A DNA stretch of 64,000 nucleotides from Limonium bicolor (taxonomy: Eukaryota; Streptophyta; Magnoliopsida; Caryophyllales; Plumbaginaceae), in the NCBI GenBank assembly GCA_023374045.1, contig CM041777.1, positions 464,657,827-464,721,826 of the forward strand, in the 5' to 3' direction. A program made the position numbers and the translations under genes. The stretch's first letter is position 1, and every line of letters starts with the position of its first letter. The notes beneath the pieces were generated by a model, which was not told where the DNA came from, ran no database searches, and worked only from the letters and a program-made list of their open reading frames with translations. Of this stretch, positions 37,567 through 47,507 are shown one piece after another.

Positions 37567-37921
37567 CTTCACCGCGCTGGGTACTAGTGCCAGCGCCTGA
37601 AGCTCCCGCTGCATTCAGCATACGGTTGCCCGGCGGGTTCCTCTGGTTCTGGTTTGCTGCTGTGGCTGCTGATGCTGCTGCCCTCTCTGGGCTTGGGGCG
37701 CCGGCCCCCTCTGGCCACCTCGAGCTCCACCTCCTCCAGTAGGTGCGCTCTGAGTCCCCTTCTGCGGGCGGTACGCTCGGCTATCTGGATTAGCAAAGCA
37801 CTCGAACGACCTGTGGCCCTTCTTTCCACAATGGTGGCAGTCCACCGCTTGCCCGGTGCAGTCGACACCCGGGTGGTCTTTACCACACGCTTGCAGTGAA
37901 AGTGGCGCTGGGGTGCAGAAC
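37567..37921 (-). pseudogene. E3 gag exon 4: two zinc knuckles
   Basis: Starts G-S-A-P-Q-R-H-F-H. Knuckle 1 reads C-K-A-C-G-K-D-H-P-G-V-D-C after correcting for a one-base deletion near 37890, and knuckle 2 C-H-H-C-G-K-K-G-H-R-S-F-E-C. A Gln/Gly-rich tail follows (near 37750-37640). The exon ends in T-Q-R-G-E before intron 4. Knuckle 1 has the short C-x2-C-x3-H-x4-C spacing seen in E2 and E4. Confidence 0.88.
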
Positions 37922-38005
37922 CTATTATCATATCACACTCAGGTTAATACAAGGATGGCAATGGGTAGTGTAGTACTCAATTTATTCACAAGGTTAGATG
38001 CTTAC
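37922..38005 (-). other. E3 intron 3 (84 bp)
   Basis: Donor CTAAGG|GTAAGC (the exon bases now on the far side of E4), acceptor GATAATAG|G. Phase 1 in the reconstructed order. E4 inserted only a few bases upstream of this donor. Confidence 0.8.
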
Positions 38006-38006
38006 C

Positions 38007-38011
38007 CTTAG
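38007..38011. other. Target-site duplication of E4 (CTTAG), left
   Basis: CTTAG precedes the E4 end TGTAACACCCC and is repeated at 52231-52235 after the other end. Confidence 0.95.
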
Positions 38012-41000
38012 TGTAACACCCCAACCGCTAATCCCATGCTTACCGTCTAATCGTCCTATTAATTCTACGAGTTCGCAGCGGAATTATTACATACTTACTA
38101 CGGGGGTGAAACAATGCCGCTAACCGCCCATACGGCTAGCTAGGCTACTAATACTTACAGTCACGGTCTGATGAACATAACGTACCGAGCTACTAGATAC
38201 TTACCAAAATAACGTATATCAAATACTTACATCCTGGATCACCGAGTATTAAAGTACATTCATTTGCAACCTTTCAAGCTTACCAAAAGAATGAGTTTCT
38301 AAAGCTACTCATCTATACCCCAATCCAATACTCCCATTATCCAAAAAGGTGTACCCCATGGTACACCGGCTAATCAAAACTGTAGCCCTGTACTACTTAG
38401 TACACCCATCATAAATCCATTGTTTACATTCCAAAAAGCAGATAAAAGAAGTGAGACTCGATCTTCACATCTTCATCAATCTCGAGTACCTGCGTGTAGT
38501 AAAAATGGTGCCCCAAGGGGCTCAGCAAACGCTGCATATGGACTCCGCATATACCGCGTGCTAGCTAGGGCACGCCGACTATTTGACGTCCACTAAACAT
38601 GCCATTCATTATTCATACATACATGCTCTTCATACAATATACATGCTATACAATTCAGTACACAATCAAGGCAACATTACAAGTACACATCTTACTTACC
38701 TTCACAAGGTTAGCCAAATTATGCATCCGGGTTAATCGGAATGCTTTACTCTTTTACTCATTACTTACTTCTTCTTACTTACGATTACTACTTTCAATTA
38801 CTTTACTTACTCATTCTTACTTACTTACTTATACTCAAGTCAAGTCGTCGGGACCTCCGGCCTTGGGGACTACACCGTCCCACATCCGGGATTTACTTGA
38901 CTCACTAATCCGGGATGCTACCCACTTAAGGGATTTGGGCCGCGGACCAGTTTAAGAGTCAGGAATTGGAGCCAACCTCTCGTGACTCCGCATCCTCACG
39001 CGTGGCCGAAACTATATCGGACTTCTACTCATTCCAATTTAATTACCATTTTAAGTTAGGATGGTTAGCTTGCTAGGAACAAGTTAGAAGTCCAAACACA
39101 AGAATTAATCGGTCACAGTGCAATACAACATACATACCCACATTCTATTCATCCAAACATTTCATGAAGTATACAAACTAAGAATTTAAGAAAATATACA
39201 ACATCATAACACTACATATTCACAAGTATGCATATTAACTCCGATTCGTGCATTTATCTTACTTGGTGATCAATTAGCACACAACACACAAATCAGAGTA
39301 ACCAGATAGCACCCGGGGCATGAGGAATCCATACGTTCACCGTTGTACGTACTTCCAAACGTCCTTCCGGTGTCACAAATCAAATCCTATTATATACATA
39401 CAATTAAATGATTAATCTAACTATCATTGCTTAACTCACACCTACTATGTCCTTATACTTCTTACACTTACACTTTACTTACTCATTTTCATTACCTAAT
39501 TTTACTTTCTTACTTAGCTTTGGCATGCTTTCATACATGTACATATATATATATATATGTATGTATATACATATATATAGTATATTATTATTTAATTTAA
39601 ATAAATTTTTTTTTATTGACCCGACCGACCCTCCCTGGGTCGGACCCATGGGTCGGTCGGGTGCAGAGACTTCGATTACAGACTTTTCAAGTTCGACCGA
39701 CCCAGCCAGGGTCGGTCCATTGGGTCGGTCCGTTGCAGAAGATATCCTACTCACAATTTCTTCTCGACCGACCCAGGCAGGGTCGGTCCCCTGGGTCGGT
39801 CGGATGCAGAAACATTTCCGACCAAAGTTTCCCACTCGACCGACCCAGGCAGGGTCGGCCCACTGGGTCGGTCGGATGCAGAAGCTCCCGAGGTTACAGA
39901 TTTTTGGGTCGACCGACCCTGCTAGGGTCGGCCCTAGGGTCGGTCCAGCCCAGTACTTATTTTTAATTGCTCCTTTTGAACTCCAAATCCTTCTCAATTC
40001 ACATCCAATCTTTTCCTAATCATTTTCCCAAGTTTCCTACATGCTTAGGCACCCTAAAACACTCCTTAACTCATCTACTAACTCATCACCCTTTTCTATA
40101 TCCCAATTCACCCTTTGTCTCCTACATTTTCATTTCAGCACTCATATTATATCCTTCCTTAGACACTTTTGCTACAGATTTTGATACTAACACTCCCCTT
40201 CTACAACTCCCTCTTCTAATGTCATTTCTAACACCTCTAATACATTAGAATCCATTATCTATCTCTCTCAACTTACCCTCTATTATTTAAATCAAAATCT
40301 GTTACACACTCACCTTAGTCACCTAGTTTAATTCTCTAAGTGTTCTAATCCTAGGCAAATTTTGCCATAGTCTCCCCTATATTTTGTACTCTCACCACAT
40401 GTTCTAGTTCACATCTTCAACACTCATTTCACCTGTTTTCAACAATCAAAATACACAAGCTCCCATTTACAACACCCATACTAAACAACACTAAAAACAC
40501 TACAAAATTCCTGCACTCAAGATACCATTCCCAATCTGTTTTAAATGAGTTTTACCCATCTTTTAAAGCTTCCAAAATACTTATATTCTCCTACACATTA
40601 CACTACTAATACATTACCATTTTTCAATACCAAATTCATTATTATTATTAAATCTGTTACATATGAAATTACAAGACTACACAAAGGTGAACATTCCTTA
40701 CCTTGCTTTACTTCTAGATTTTCTTTCTTCTTCTTTCTCCTTCCTTCTCCCTCTACCGGTTTTGGTATTCAACAAATCTAACATTATCACCCATATATAC
40801 ACACACATTCAATACCAAAACTACTCTTAATATTATTTAAGCTTTCAATGTAGATTTCTAGGGTTTAGAATCCATATTACCTCTCAAGAGTGCAAATGAA
40901 GCTTGGAGTGGTTCAAGAACAAGGTTTCCAACTCCTTCAACAAGCCAAAATCGGCTAGAACACAAGAGACCAAACAAGGGTTTAGTCTAGATTTTCGTTT

Positions 41001-41840
41001 TGCCCACAAGAGCTAGAAAAAGATGGAGTTTTCAAAATATTTTTACCTTAGAAGAACAAGGAGAAGGAGGGCCTTCTAATGGTGGTGTTGAAACTCCAAA
41101 TGGGATATACCCTCAAAATCGAAAATGGTTGTTTTTGGATTTTGGAAAGATGAAAATGTAGCTCTTGAGGAGAGGATTACAATGGTGTAATTTTTATAAT
41201 TTTTGGAAGAGTGTGGAGAGAGTTACAAGGGAGAGAAGATGGAGTTTGTGTTGTTTTCTTGTTTCACCATTGAAATCGTGAGGTAGGGGAAGAAGAGGAA
41301 AAGAGAGAGTGAGGGGGCTGCTGCTTCACGTGAGGAAAGGAGGGAATGGGTAGGAGAGAGAAAAATATTAGAGTGGGGGTTACTTTATTGTTTTTGTCTT
41401 TTGTAAATAGAGAGGAGTGTGTGAGAGAGAGTGAGAGGGGGAGTCCCCATCGGTCACACACACACATATATTACTTTTGCTTTTTATTTTCAAAGTGGAC
41501 ACATAACTTTTGTTTATTTATACTTCTACCCCACAATTTCCCGTTTTTGACAGTTTTTACTAATTTCTCGTTTTCTTGATTTTATTGGTCCTACAGCCTC
41601 ACTAATATTTATTAATGAATATTTAGTTGCCTAAAACTGTTACGAGTCTATTTGACCCGCCTAAAGACACGTTTTCCCGGTTACCTCGAGAAACGCGCTT
41701 TAAGGTTCGGTGATGTTTTTAAACCGTTTTAAAGGTCCTTTTCTTCGGGATTTGTTCCCTCATAATTATTTACACTTAATTAAGCTTCTAAATTACTTAT
41801 TAGCCTAATTAATCACTATTTTTAATTACGGGGTATTTCA
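38012..41840 (-). repeat. E4 3' LTR (3.83 kb)
   Basis: Minus strand from TGAAATACCCCG (41840) to GGGGTGTTACA (38012). Contains the palindrome array at 39623-39950, the GCTGAGCCCCTTGGGG block near 38510 and a CATACGTTCACCG block near 39330. An (AT)n run lies at 39540-39585. Open frames such as 39447-40019 are by-products of the array. Confidence 0.97.
39623..39950 (-). repeat. E4 3' LTR: five-unit GACCGACCC/GGGTCGGTC palindrome array
   Basis: GACCGACC starts at 39623, 39695, 39766, 39838 and 39911, period 71-73 bp. Each unit has GACCGACCC, a 5-7 base loop, GGGTCGG, then a second GGGTCGGTCGG and a short spacer beginning with TGCAGA. Same unit number and period as in the E1 LTR. Confidence 0.95.
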
Positions 41841-41856
41841 ATCTACCCCCCTTAAG
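41841..41856 (-). promoter_or_regulatory. E4 3' polypurine tract
   Basis: Minus strand CTTAAGGGGGGTAGAT abuts the LTR start. Confidence 0.85.
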
Positions 41857-42221
41857 AAACTTTGCCCTCAAAGTTGCTCAAGGTTAATAGTTTTATAATT
41901 CTACTCATTATGCACACCAATAGTCATAATGTGTCTTACTACACCTATGAGGTGTTTACTTCATTCCACATTGCAAGCATACACATTTCAACATCATACG
42001 CAATTCACATACACAATGCATCATTTCCATTCATACCGTACCGCAATACAAAATACATCATTACCATCCACAATACACATTACACCAATACACCATACAT
42101 TACACATACACATCATTCATTACACATTACACATACATACACATCCATACTAAATTCACTCGCACTACATGTGCCATACAAAATGCAATGCTTACCCCGA
42201 AGCAATGCTAAAGCAAAGGGT
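41857..42221 (-). other. E4 noncoding segment between polypurine tracts
   Basis: 365 bp without a gene; its + strand is rich in ACACATTACA-type short repeats near 42080-42150. Confidence 0.6.
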
Positions 42222-42240
42222 TCTACCCCCCTTAAAAGGG
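42222..42240 (-). promoter_or_regulatory. E4 internal polypurine-tract-like site
   Basis: Minus strand CCCTTTTAAGGGGGGTAGAA, 36 bp past the integrase stop, matching the sites in E1 and E3. Confidence 0.7.
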
Positions 42241-42276
42241 GTACGACCCGTACCCGTATACTAAATACTAGACTCT

Positions 42277-45200
42277 CTAGTCTATGAATAACTGCGGGTA
42301 TTTAGCCTTCATGGCATCTTCCAACTCCCATGTCGCTTCTTCGACATCATGGTTAGACCATAGGACCTTCACCATTCGTATAGACTTATGGCGAGTGTCT
42401 CTGGTCTTCCTATCAAGGATTCTCACTGGGGTTTCGACATATCTCATGTTTGGCTCAATGGATAGTCTCTCGGGCTCCAACACATGAGAAGGATCAGCCA
42501 TATACTTCTTGAGTTGTGACACATGAAATACATCATGGACACGTCCCAAGTCCTCAGGTAGTGCTAACCTGTAGGCTACTGAACCAACTCTTTCGGTGAT
42601 AGTGTACGGCCCTACAAATTTTGGGCTTAGCTTGCCCTTCTGACCAAATCTGAAGACACCCTTCATAGGTGAAACTCGCAAGAACACTTGGTCGCCCACG
42701 GCGAACTCGAGGTCGCGTCGTCTCACATCCGCATAGGATTTCTGTCTATCTTGGGCTGCCTTCATGTTAGCTCGGATTTGTTGCACTTCGGCTTGTACTT
42801 GCTCAAGGTACTCCGGTCCTATTATGACCGCTTCACTTGACTCATCCCAACACAAGGGTGTACGGCAAGGTCTACCGTATAGAGCTTGGAAAGGCGACAT
42901 CTTAATCGAGGCGTGATAACTATTATTATACGAGAACTCGATAAGATGGAGCTTATCTAACCAACTCCCCTGAAAGTCCAAGGCACATGCCCGAAGCATG
43001 TCCTCCAGTGTCTGGATGGTCCTCTCTGTCTGACCGTCGGTCTGAGGATGGAAGGCGGTACTCAACTTCAGTTCTGTACCCAACGCTTCCCTTGTAGCTC
43101 TCCAGTATCTCGAAAGAAATCTGGTATCGCGGTCAGATACTATGGTCTTAGGGACTCCGTGGTGTCTGATAATCTCCTTATCAAAAAGCTCAGCTAGCTT
43201 TACTACCTTCCAGGTGTCCTTCATCAGTATGAATCTGGCAACCTTGGTAAGGCGATCTACTACAACCCAGATCATGTTGAGTCCTCCCCTAGCAGGTGGG
43301 AGTCCTACAACAAAATCCATGGAGATATCATGAAATTTCCACTCCGGAATTGGCATTGATTGTACCATTCCGCCCGGTCTACGGTGTTCAAATTTTACCT
43401 TCTGGCATGTCAAGCATCTCAATACGAATTCTGTCACATCTGACTTCATTCCAGACCACCAGAAGTACCTCTTCATGTCTTTGTACATCTTGGAGGCTCC
43501 CGGATGGACTGATAATGTAGAACTATGTGACTCTCGCAGGATGCGATCCCTTAGCTCAGCATTGCTTCGGGGGACGCATAGCCTGCCATTCAACCGAATC
43601 AACCCATCTTCATGAAGCTTAAAATCATACTTTTTCTTCTCAAATGTACCATTCTCGATCTTGTGTCTGATTTCTGTTAGGTAAGGGTCGCTCCACTGAG
43701 CGTCTCGCACCTCGTCAACCAAGCTAGAAGAAGCGAGTAGCGAATGGAGCGAGTGTGCTCGACGACTCAGGGCGTCGGCTACAACATTTGCCTTCCCTTC
43801 CTTATACTGTAAGTTGATGTCGTAGTCTGAGAGAAACTCCATCCACCTTCTCTGTCTCAAGTTGAGTTCTTTCTGAGTGAATACATACTGTAAGCTCTTA
43901 TGATCGGAGTAGATGGTGATGCTTACCCCATAGAGATAGTGTCGCCATATCTTCAAGGCGAAGACAATGGCTCCTAACTCTAAGTCGTGAGTCGGGTAAT
44001 TCTCCTCATGTTTCTTCAGCTGGCGGGAGGCATAAGCAACAACCTTGCCATGCTGCATGAGTACGCATCCCATTCCCTTGCCTGATGCATCACAGTATAC
44101 CTCAAATCCCTCTGTGCCCTCTGGAAGAGTAAGGATGGGCGCTGAGGTCAATGAGTCTTTCAATTTCTGAAATGATAATTCGCACTCGTCTGTCCATACA
44201 AACGGTGCATCTTTCTTCATCAATGTAGTCATGGGCTTGGCGACTTTCGAGAAGTCCCTTACAAATCTCCGGTAGTAACCGGCTAGACCAAGAAAGCTCC
44301 TAATGTCGGTAACCGTCTTGGGTCTAGGCCATGATCGTACAGCTTCTACCTTAGAAGGGTCAACTGAGATACCTGCGCTCGAGATGACATGTCCAAGGAA
44401 TGATACCTGATCAAGCCAAAACTCGCATTTGGAGAACTTCGCATAAAGCTGGTTCTCGCGCAGTGTCTCAAGCACTTTCCTCAAGTGAATTTCATGTTCC
44501 TCTGGTGATTTAGAATATACAAGGATGTCGTCGATGAAGACCACAACCGAAGTGTCCAACTGCTCACTGAATAGTCGATTCATGAGGTCCATGAATTTTG
44601 CCGGTGCGTTTGACAAACCGAATGGCATCACTGTGAATTCATAGTGGCCATATCTGGTACGGAATGCCGTTTTCTCAATGTCTTGCTCTTTGATTGCAAT
44701 CTGATGATACCCTGAACGGAGGTCGATCTTGGAGAAGACTGAGGCTCCCTTCAGCTGGTCGAACAGGTCGTCGATGCGTGGTAGTGGGTATTTGTTCTTG
44801 ACTGTGACCGCATTCAGCTCGCGGTAGTCAATGCAAAGGCGGAGGCTACCGTCCTTCTTCTTCACGAAGAGGACCGGTGCTCCCCAGGGTGATACGCTCG
44901 GGCGTATAAACCCTTTGTCAAGTAAGTCTTTCAACTGCTCCTTTAGTTCGGTCATTTCAGCAGGTGCCATGCGGTACGGTGCCCTAGCAATGGGACCGGT
45001 ACCTGGCAATAGATCAATTTCGAATTCCACTGCTCTCGGTGGTGGCATGCCGGGTAGCTCCTTAGGGAATACATCGGGATACTCGGATACAATAGGTACT
45101 TCGTCGCTGAACTCTGGATCTCTCTCCAGGTCTTGCACATAACACAGATACACTTCTTGGCCCTTTCTGAGCTCCCGGTACATAGCCATGGCAGATATAA

Positions 45201-45656
45201 GGGTGGTCGAAGGCTCTCTCGGTCTTTGGCGGTAAGATACTGTAACCCCAGAAGGACTCTTGAGCAGCAAACGGTGCTCGGCGCAGAGGATTCTACCCTT
45301 GTGCCGCTCCAACCAATTCATCCCAATGATTACGTCGAATCCCAATCCATTGAATTCGATGAAGGAAAGGGGAAACGATTCGCCTTTGATTTGGATTGTG
45401 GCTGATTGATAGTATTTGGTGCACTTTACTCGCTCCTTCGATGAGAGAGTAACCATGAAGTTCGGTAGCTCATCCGCATCTAGCTTCAACCTCTTCACGA
45501 AGGATGGTGATACGAAAGTGTGAGAGGCGCCGGAGTCGAATAATACATTGGCATCAATGCCATTTACTGGGAAGGTTCCCGTTAGAATGGTGCCGCTTCT
45601 GCCGGCTTGTGCTTCGGTGAGGATGCTCAGGTTACCTTCGGTACCGAGCCCACAAC
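42277..45656 (-). CDS. pol: E4 Pol: protease-RT-RNase H-integrase-chromodomain
   Basis: An unbroken frame (open from 45744, 1155 codons) with all domains of a Ty3/gypsy chromovirus. Residues counted from the first ATG at 45744: protease Asp70-Ser-Gly; RT with F403-I-D-D406; RNase H Asp552, Glu589, Asp614, Asp657; integrase zinc finger His740, His747, Cys777, Cys780; catalytic Asp810, Asp871 and Glu907 (35 residues between the last two); GPY module at 1045-1047; chromodomain at about 1121-1155 with W1129-S-N-H and A-T-W-E. The first ATG is probably not the true start: residues 1-30 fall in intron 5 or in spacer before the linker [10 protein letters not shown]. No intron 6 is present; T-G-T-F reads through. 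This is the only intact pol in the window and is likely functional in cis or trans. Confidence 0.96.
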
Positions 45657-45803
45657 CTATTGGATTCACAATTGGATAAGTATTGATGGTGGACACAAGT
45701 GGAATTAAATCAACACTGCTCTTTATTGATAAACCAACCATCATACATGTCGTGTCTCTAATACACGTTACTAATGGATTACATGATACTAGGAATTTAA
45801 TAC
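45657..45803 (-). other. E4 intron 5 candidate (about 147 bp)
   Basis: Donor AGAAA|GTATTAAA at the AlkB end, acceptor ATCCAATAG|G. Splicing here would remove the AlkB stop but not put AlkB in frame with Pol. An alternative acceptor further on (CTGAG|C) would. Evidence is therefore mixed. Confidence 0.45.
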
Positions 45804-46536
45804 TTTCTAAAGGTAAGGTTCAGGCGTCCTGGTTTCATGTGTGTGGCATTGATTATTGCCGGCGGTGCCGTATTCAACTTGATCTTGTTGATCCCGTGAT
45901 ACAGCATCCGTGAGTTTCCACCCATGATGAGGACATCTCCTGATCTCAATACCAGTTTCTGTGCGAGGTCCACACGCTTCTGCTCGCTATACAGGAATAT
46001 GGCGTCATCACCAATGGACCAAGACACTACGGGCACTCCTTGTTCAAGAGATTCCGCTGTCTCGTCCTTGTCTTGGTGTAACCCAAGTCGTCCTTCTTTT
46101 TCATAGAAGTTGACGATACAAAGGTCCGCTTCAAGTGCGGGGACTGGTTCAGATTCACATTGTTGTGCAAGTTCAACTGCTTGAGTGATGAGGGTCTGAA
46201 ACTCTGGTGGTATTGTCGGTGGCGTCGCTCCATCTTGTGTTCGTGTCTCCTGGTATGCCTTGGTATAAGGATTCCAGTCCTTTCCCAAGCACATCATCTT
46301 CAGCTTCATCTTCGCTCCACCGGGGAATTCGGGTGTGTAAAATCCACCTTGACCCATTCCTAGCTCGTTGCATCGTCGGATGATTGAGATTTGCGCTTCG
46401 GGTGTCAGGTATCCCTTTAATAAGATCATCCCTGGGCGGATGACCTGACACTGTTTGTTGGTGTAGTCGTGGTTGGTGATGTCGATCTCTTCTTGGTTCA
46501 GGTTAACCGGTATCGGATAACAGATACTAAAGCTTC
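45797..46536 (-). CDS. E4 AlkB-like Fe(II)/2-oxoglutarate dioxygenase domain
   Basis: The only unbroken AlkB copy. The frame is open through an ATG at 46555, but that ATG lies in the end of intron 4; the exon starts at G-S-F-S-I-C-Y-P. Numbering from that ATG (252 residues): N149-F-Y151 (2OG contacts), His160-Q-Asp162 (iron), W-S-I-G-D-D-A-I-F at 179-187, His220 in L-Y-H-G-I (iron), Arg244 and Arg250 in R-L-N-L-T-F-R (2OG salt bridge). The spacings are those of AlkB proteins. The likely substrate is alkylated nucleic acid, perhaps the element's own RNA or cDNA; this is inferred. It is expected as part of a Gag-AlkB protein. The stop comes two residues after L-T-F-R. Confidence 0.95.
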
Positions 46537-46695
46537 CTAAGGTTACAAATTTCATCTACGGTGAGTACTAATTCCATTCTCGACTGCTCCATTTCGTGCT
46601 TAATATACACTTCATTGATTTACTCATGCATTCACTCATACAATTACTCTACTACTAGACATGCTATTGCAAGGATTAAAGGTTTAGGTGATTAC
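46537..46695 (-). other. E4 intron 4 (159 bp), gag to AlkB
   Basis: Donor GGCCAAG|GTAATCAC, acceptor GTAACCTTAG|GAAG. Phase 1, joining S-G-Q to G-S-F-S-I-C-Y-P in frame. Confidence 0.82.
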
Positions 46696-47033
46696 CTTGG
46701 CCGGATTTCGAACCGGGCCCATCGCGGTCAATCACATGGAGACAGGCTGCCTCGAGGTGCGCCTCTCTGAGGGCCCCGGGATCCCTGTCCCTGAGGTGCC
46801 TGCTGGGCCGGTGCATCGCCAGATGCCACCTCCTTGCCCTCTCTCTGCTTGTAGTTCTGGAAGGTACCCTTCGGCTTTCCACTCTCCGGGCACTTTGCTG
46901 TGTGTCCCAGCTTCTGGCAGTTATAGCATTTGATCTCCCTCCCGTAGCAGTCCTTACCAGGATGGTCCTGGTTGCACTTTCTGCACACATAGGTGCGGCC
47001 GTCGGAGAAGGTTTGGCGGCTCCGAGCTAGAAC
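46696..47033 (-). pseudogene. E4 gag exon 4: two zinc knuckles
   Basis: Knuckle 1 C-R-K-C-N-Q-D-H-P-G-K-D-C and knuckle 2 C-Y-N-C-Q-K-L-G-H-T-A-K-C are in one open frame (46988-46728). A Gln/Gly/Arg-rich tail follows. The frame stops at a TGA near 46730; the neighbouring frame carries D-G-P-G-S-K-S-G-Q to intron 4. Entry from exon 3 is also off by one. Two single-base indels explain both, and given the youth of E4 they may be assembly errors. Confidence 0.85.
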
Positions 47034-47116
47034 CTGAGGTTAGAGGGTTAGCACATGTGTGCGTGGGTATACTAGAAATGATACTTATACGAATACAAAT
47101 TGGAAGTAGAATTTAC
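47034..47116 (-). other. E4 intron 3 (83 bp)
   Basis: Donor CCTAAGG|GTAAATT, acceptor CTAACCTCAG|GTT. Same place and nearly the same length as in E2 (82) and E3 (84). Confidence 0.82.
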
Positions 47117-47390
47117 CCTTAGGAGGGTGTGATCTCAGTGGCTTAGCTGCCACCGGTGCAGAATAACCAAGCTGAAGGATCTCAGCTGGTTTGCCCTGCT
47201 CAGCATGGGCACTGCTCTCACTTGGGGACTTCTTCTGAGAAAAGAAGTTCCCTTTCTTCTTCTTCCAGCTTTTACCCTGGTTCTGCTCCTCAGTGCTGGT
47301 ATTTTTGTTATTGGCCTTGCGCTTCAGCGCGGTTTCTTCATCCCTCAGTTGGCAAGTGATCTCAACGCGAGAAGCCGCGTGATAACACTC
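47117..47390 (-). pseudogene. E4 gag fused exon 2-3
   Basis: Reads E-C-Y-H-A-A-S-R-V-E, a Lys-rich S-W-K-K-K-K-G-N-F-F segment and ends L-R-S-H-P-P-K before intron 3. In E2 and E3 an intron divides this exon exactly between W-K and K-K-K; E4 has none. The frame is open throughout. Confidence 0.85.
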
Positions 47391-47507
47391 CTGAAATTTC
47401 AGGTATTAGCCGGGATTCTTATTTAAAAAGAAAGGATAGGGAAAGATTCAAAGAATTCAAGGAACTTAAGGAATTGACATGATACTAAGGGTTAACCGTT
47501 TATTTAC
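47391..47507 (-). other. E4 intron 1 (117 bp)
   Basis: Donor CTTCAG|GTAAATAA, acceptor CTGAAATTTCAG|GAG. Phase 0, joining S-L-Q to E-C-Y-H-A-A, as in E2 and E3. Confidence 0.85.

Noticed and set aside
39623..39950. Regularly spaced palindromes resembling a CRISPR array
   Set aside because: Plant nuclear LTR; spacers are homologous to one another, no Cas genes, and the units are duplicated with the LTR.
39447..40019. Long frames over the LTR palindrome arrays (also 49911-50410 and 5746-6141)
   Set aside because: Repeated in both LTRs, on both strands and in several frames; the repeats avoid stops. No family resemblance.
42284..45405. Plus-strand frames across E4 pol
   Set aside because: They are antisense shadows of the intact 1155-codon pol.
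45797..46555. ATG at 46555 as the AlkB start codon
   Set aside because: E2 and E3 have no matching ATG, the first codons fall inside intron 4, and splicing joins gag in frame at 46536.
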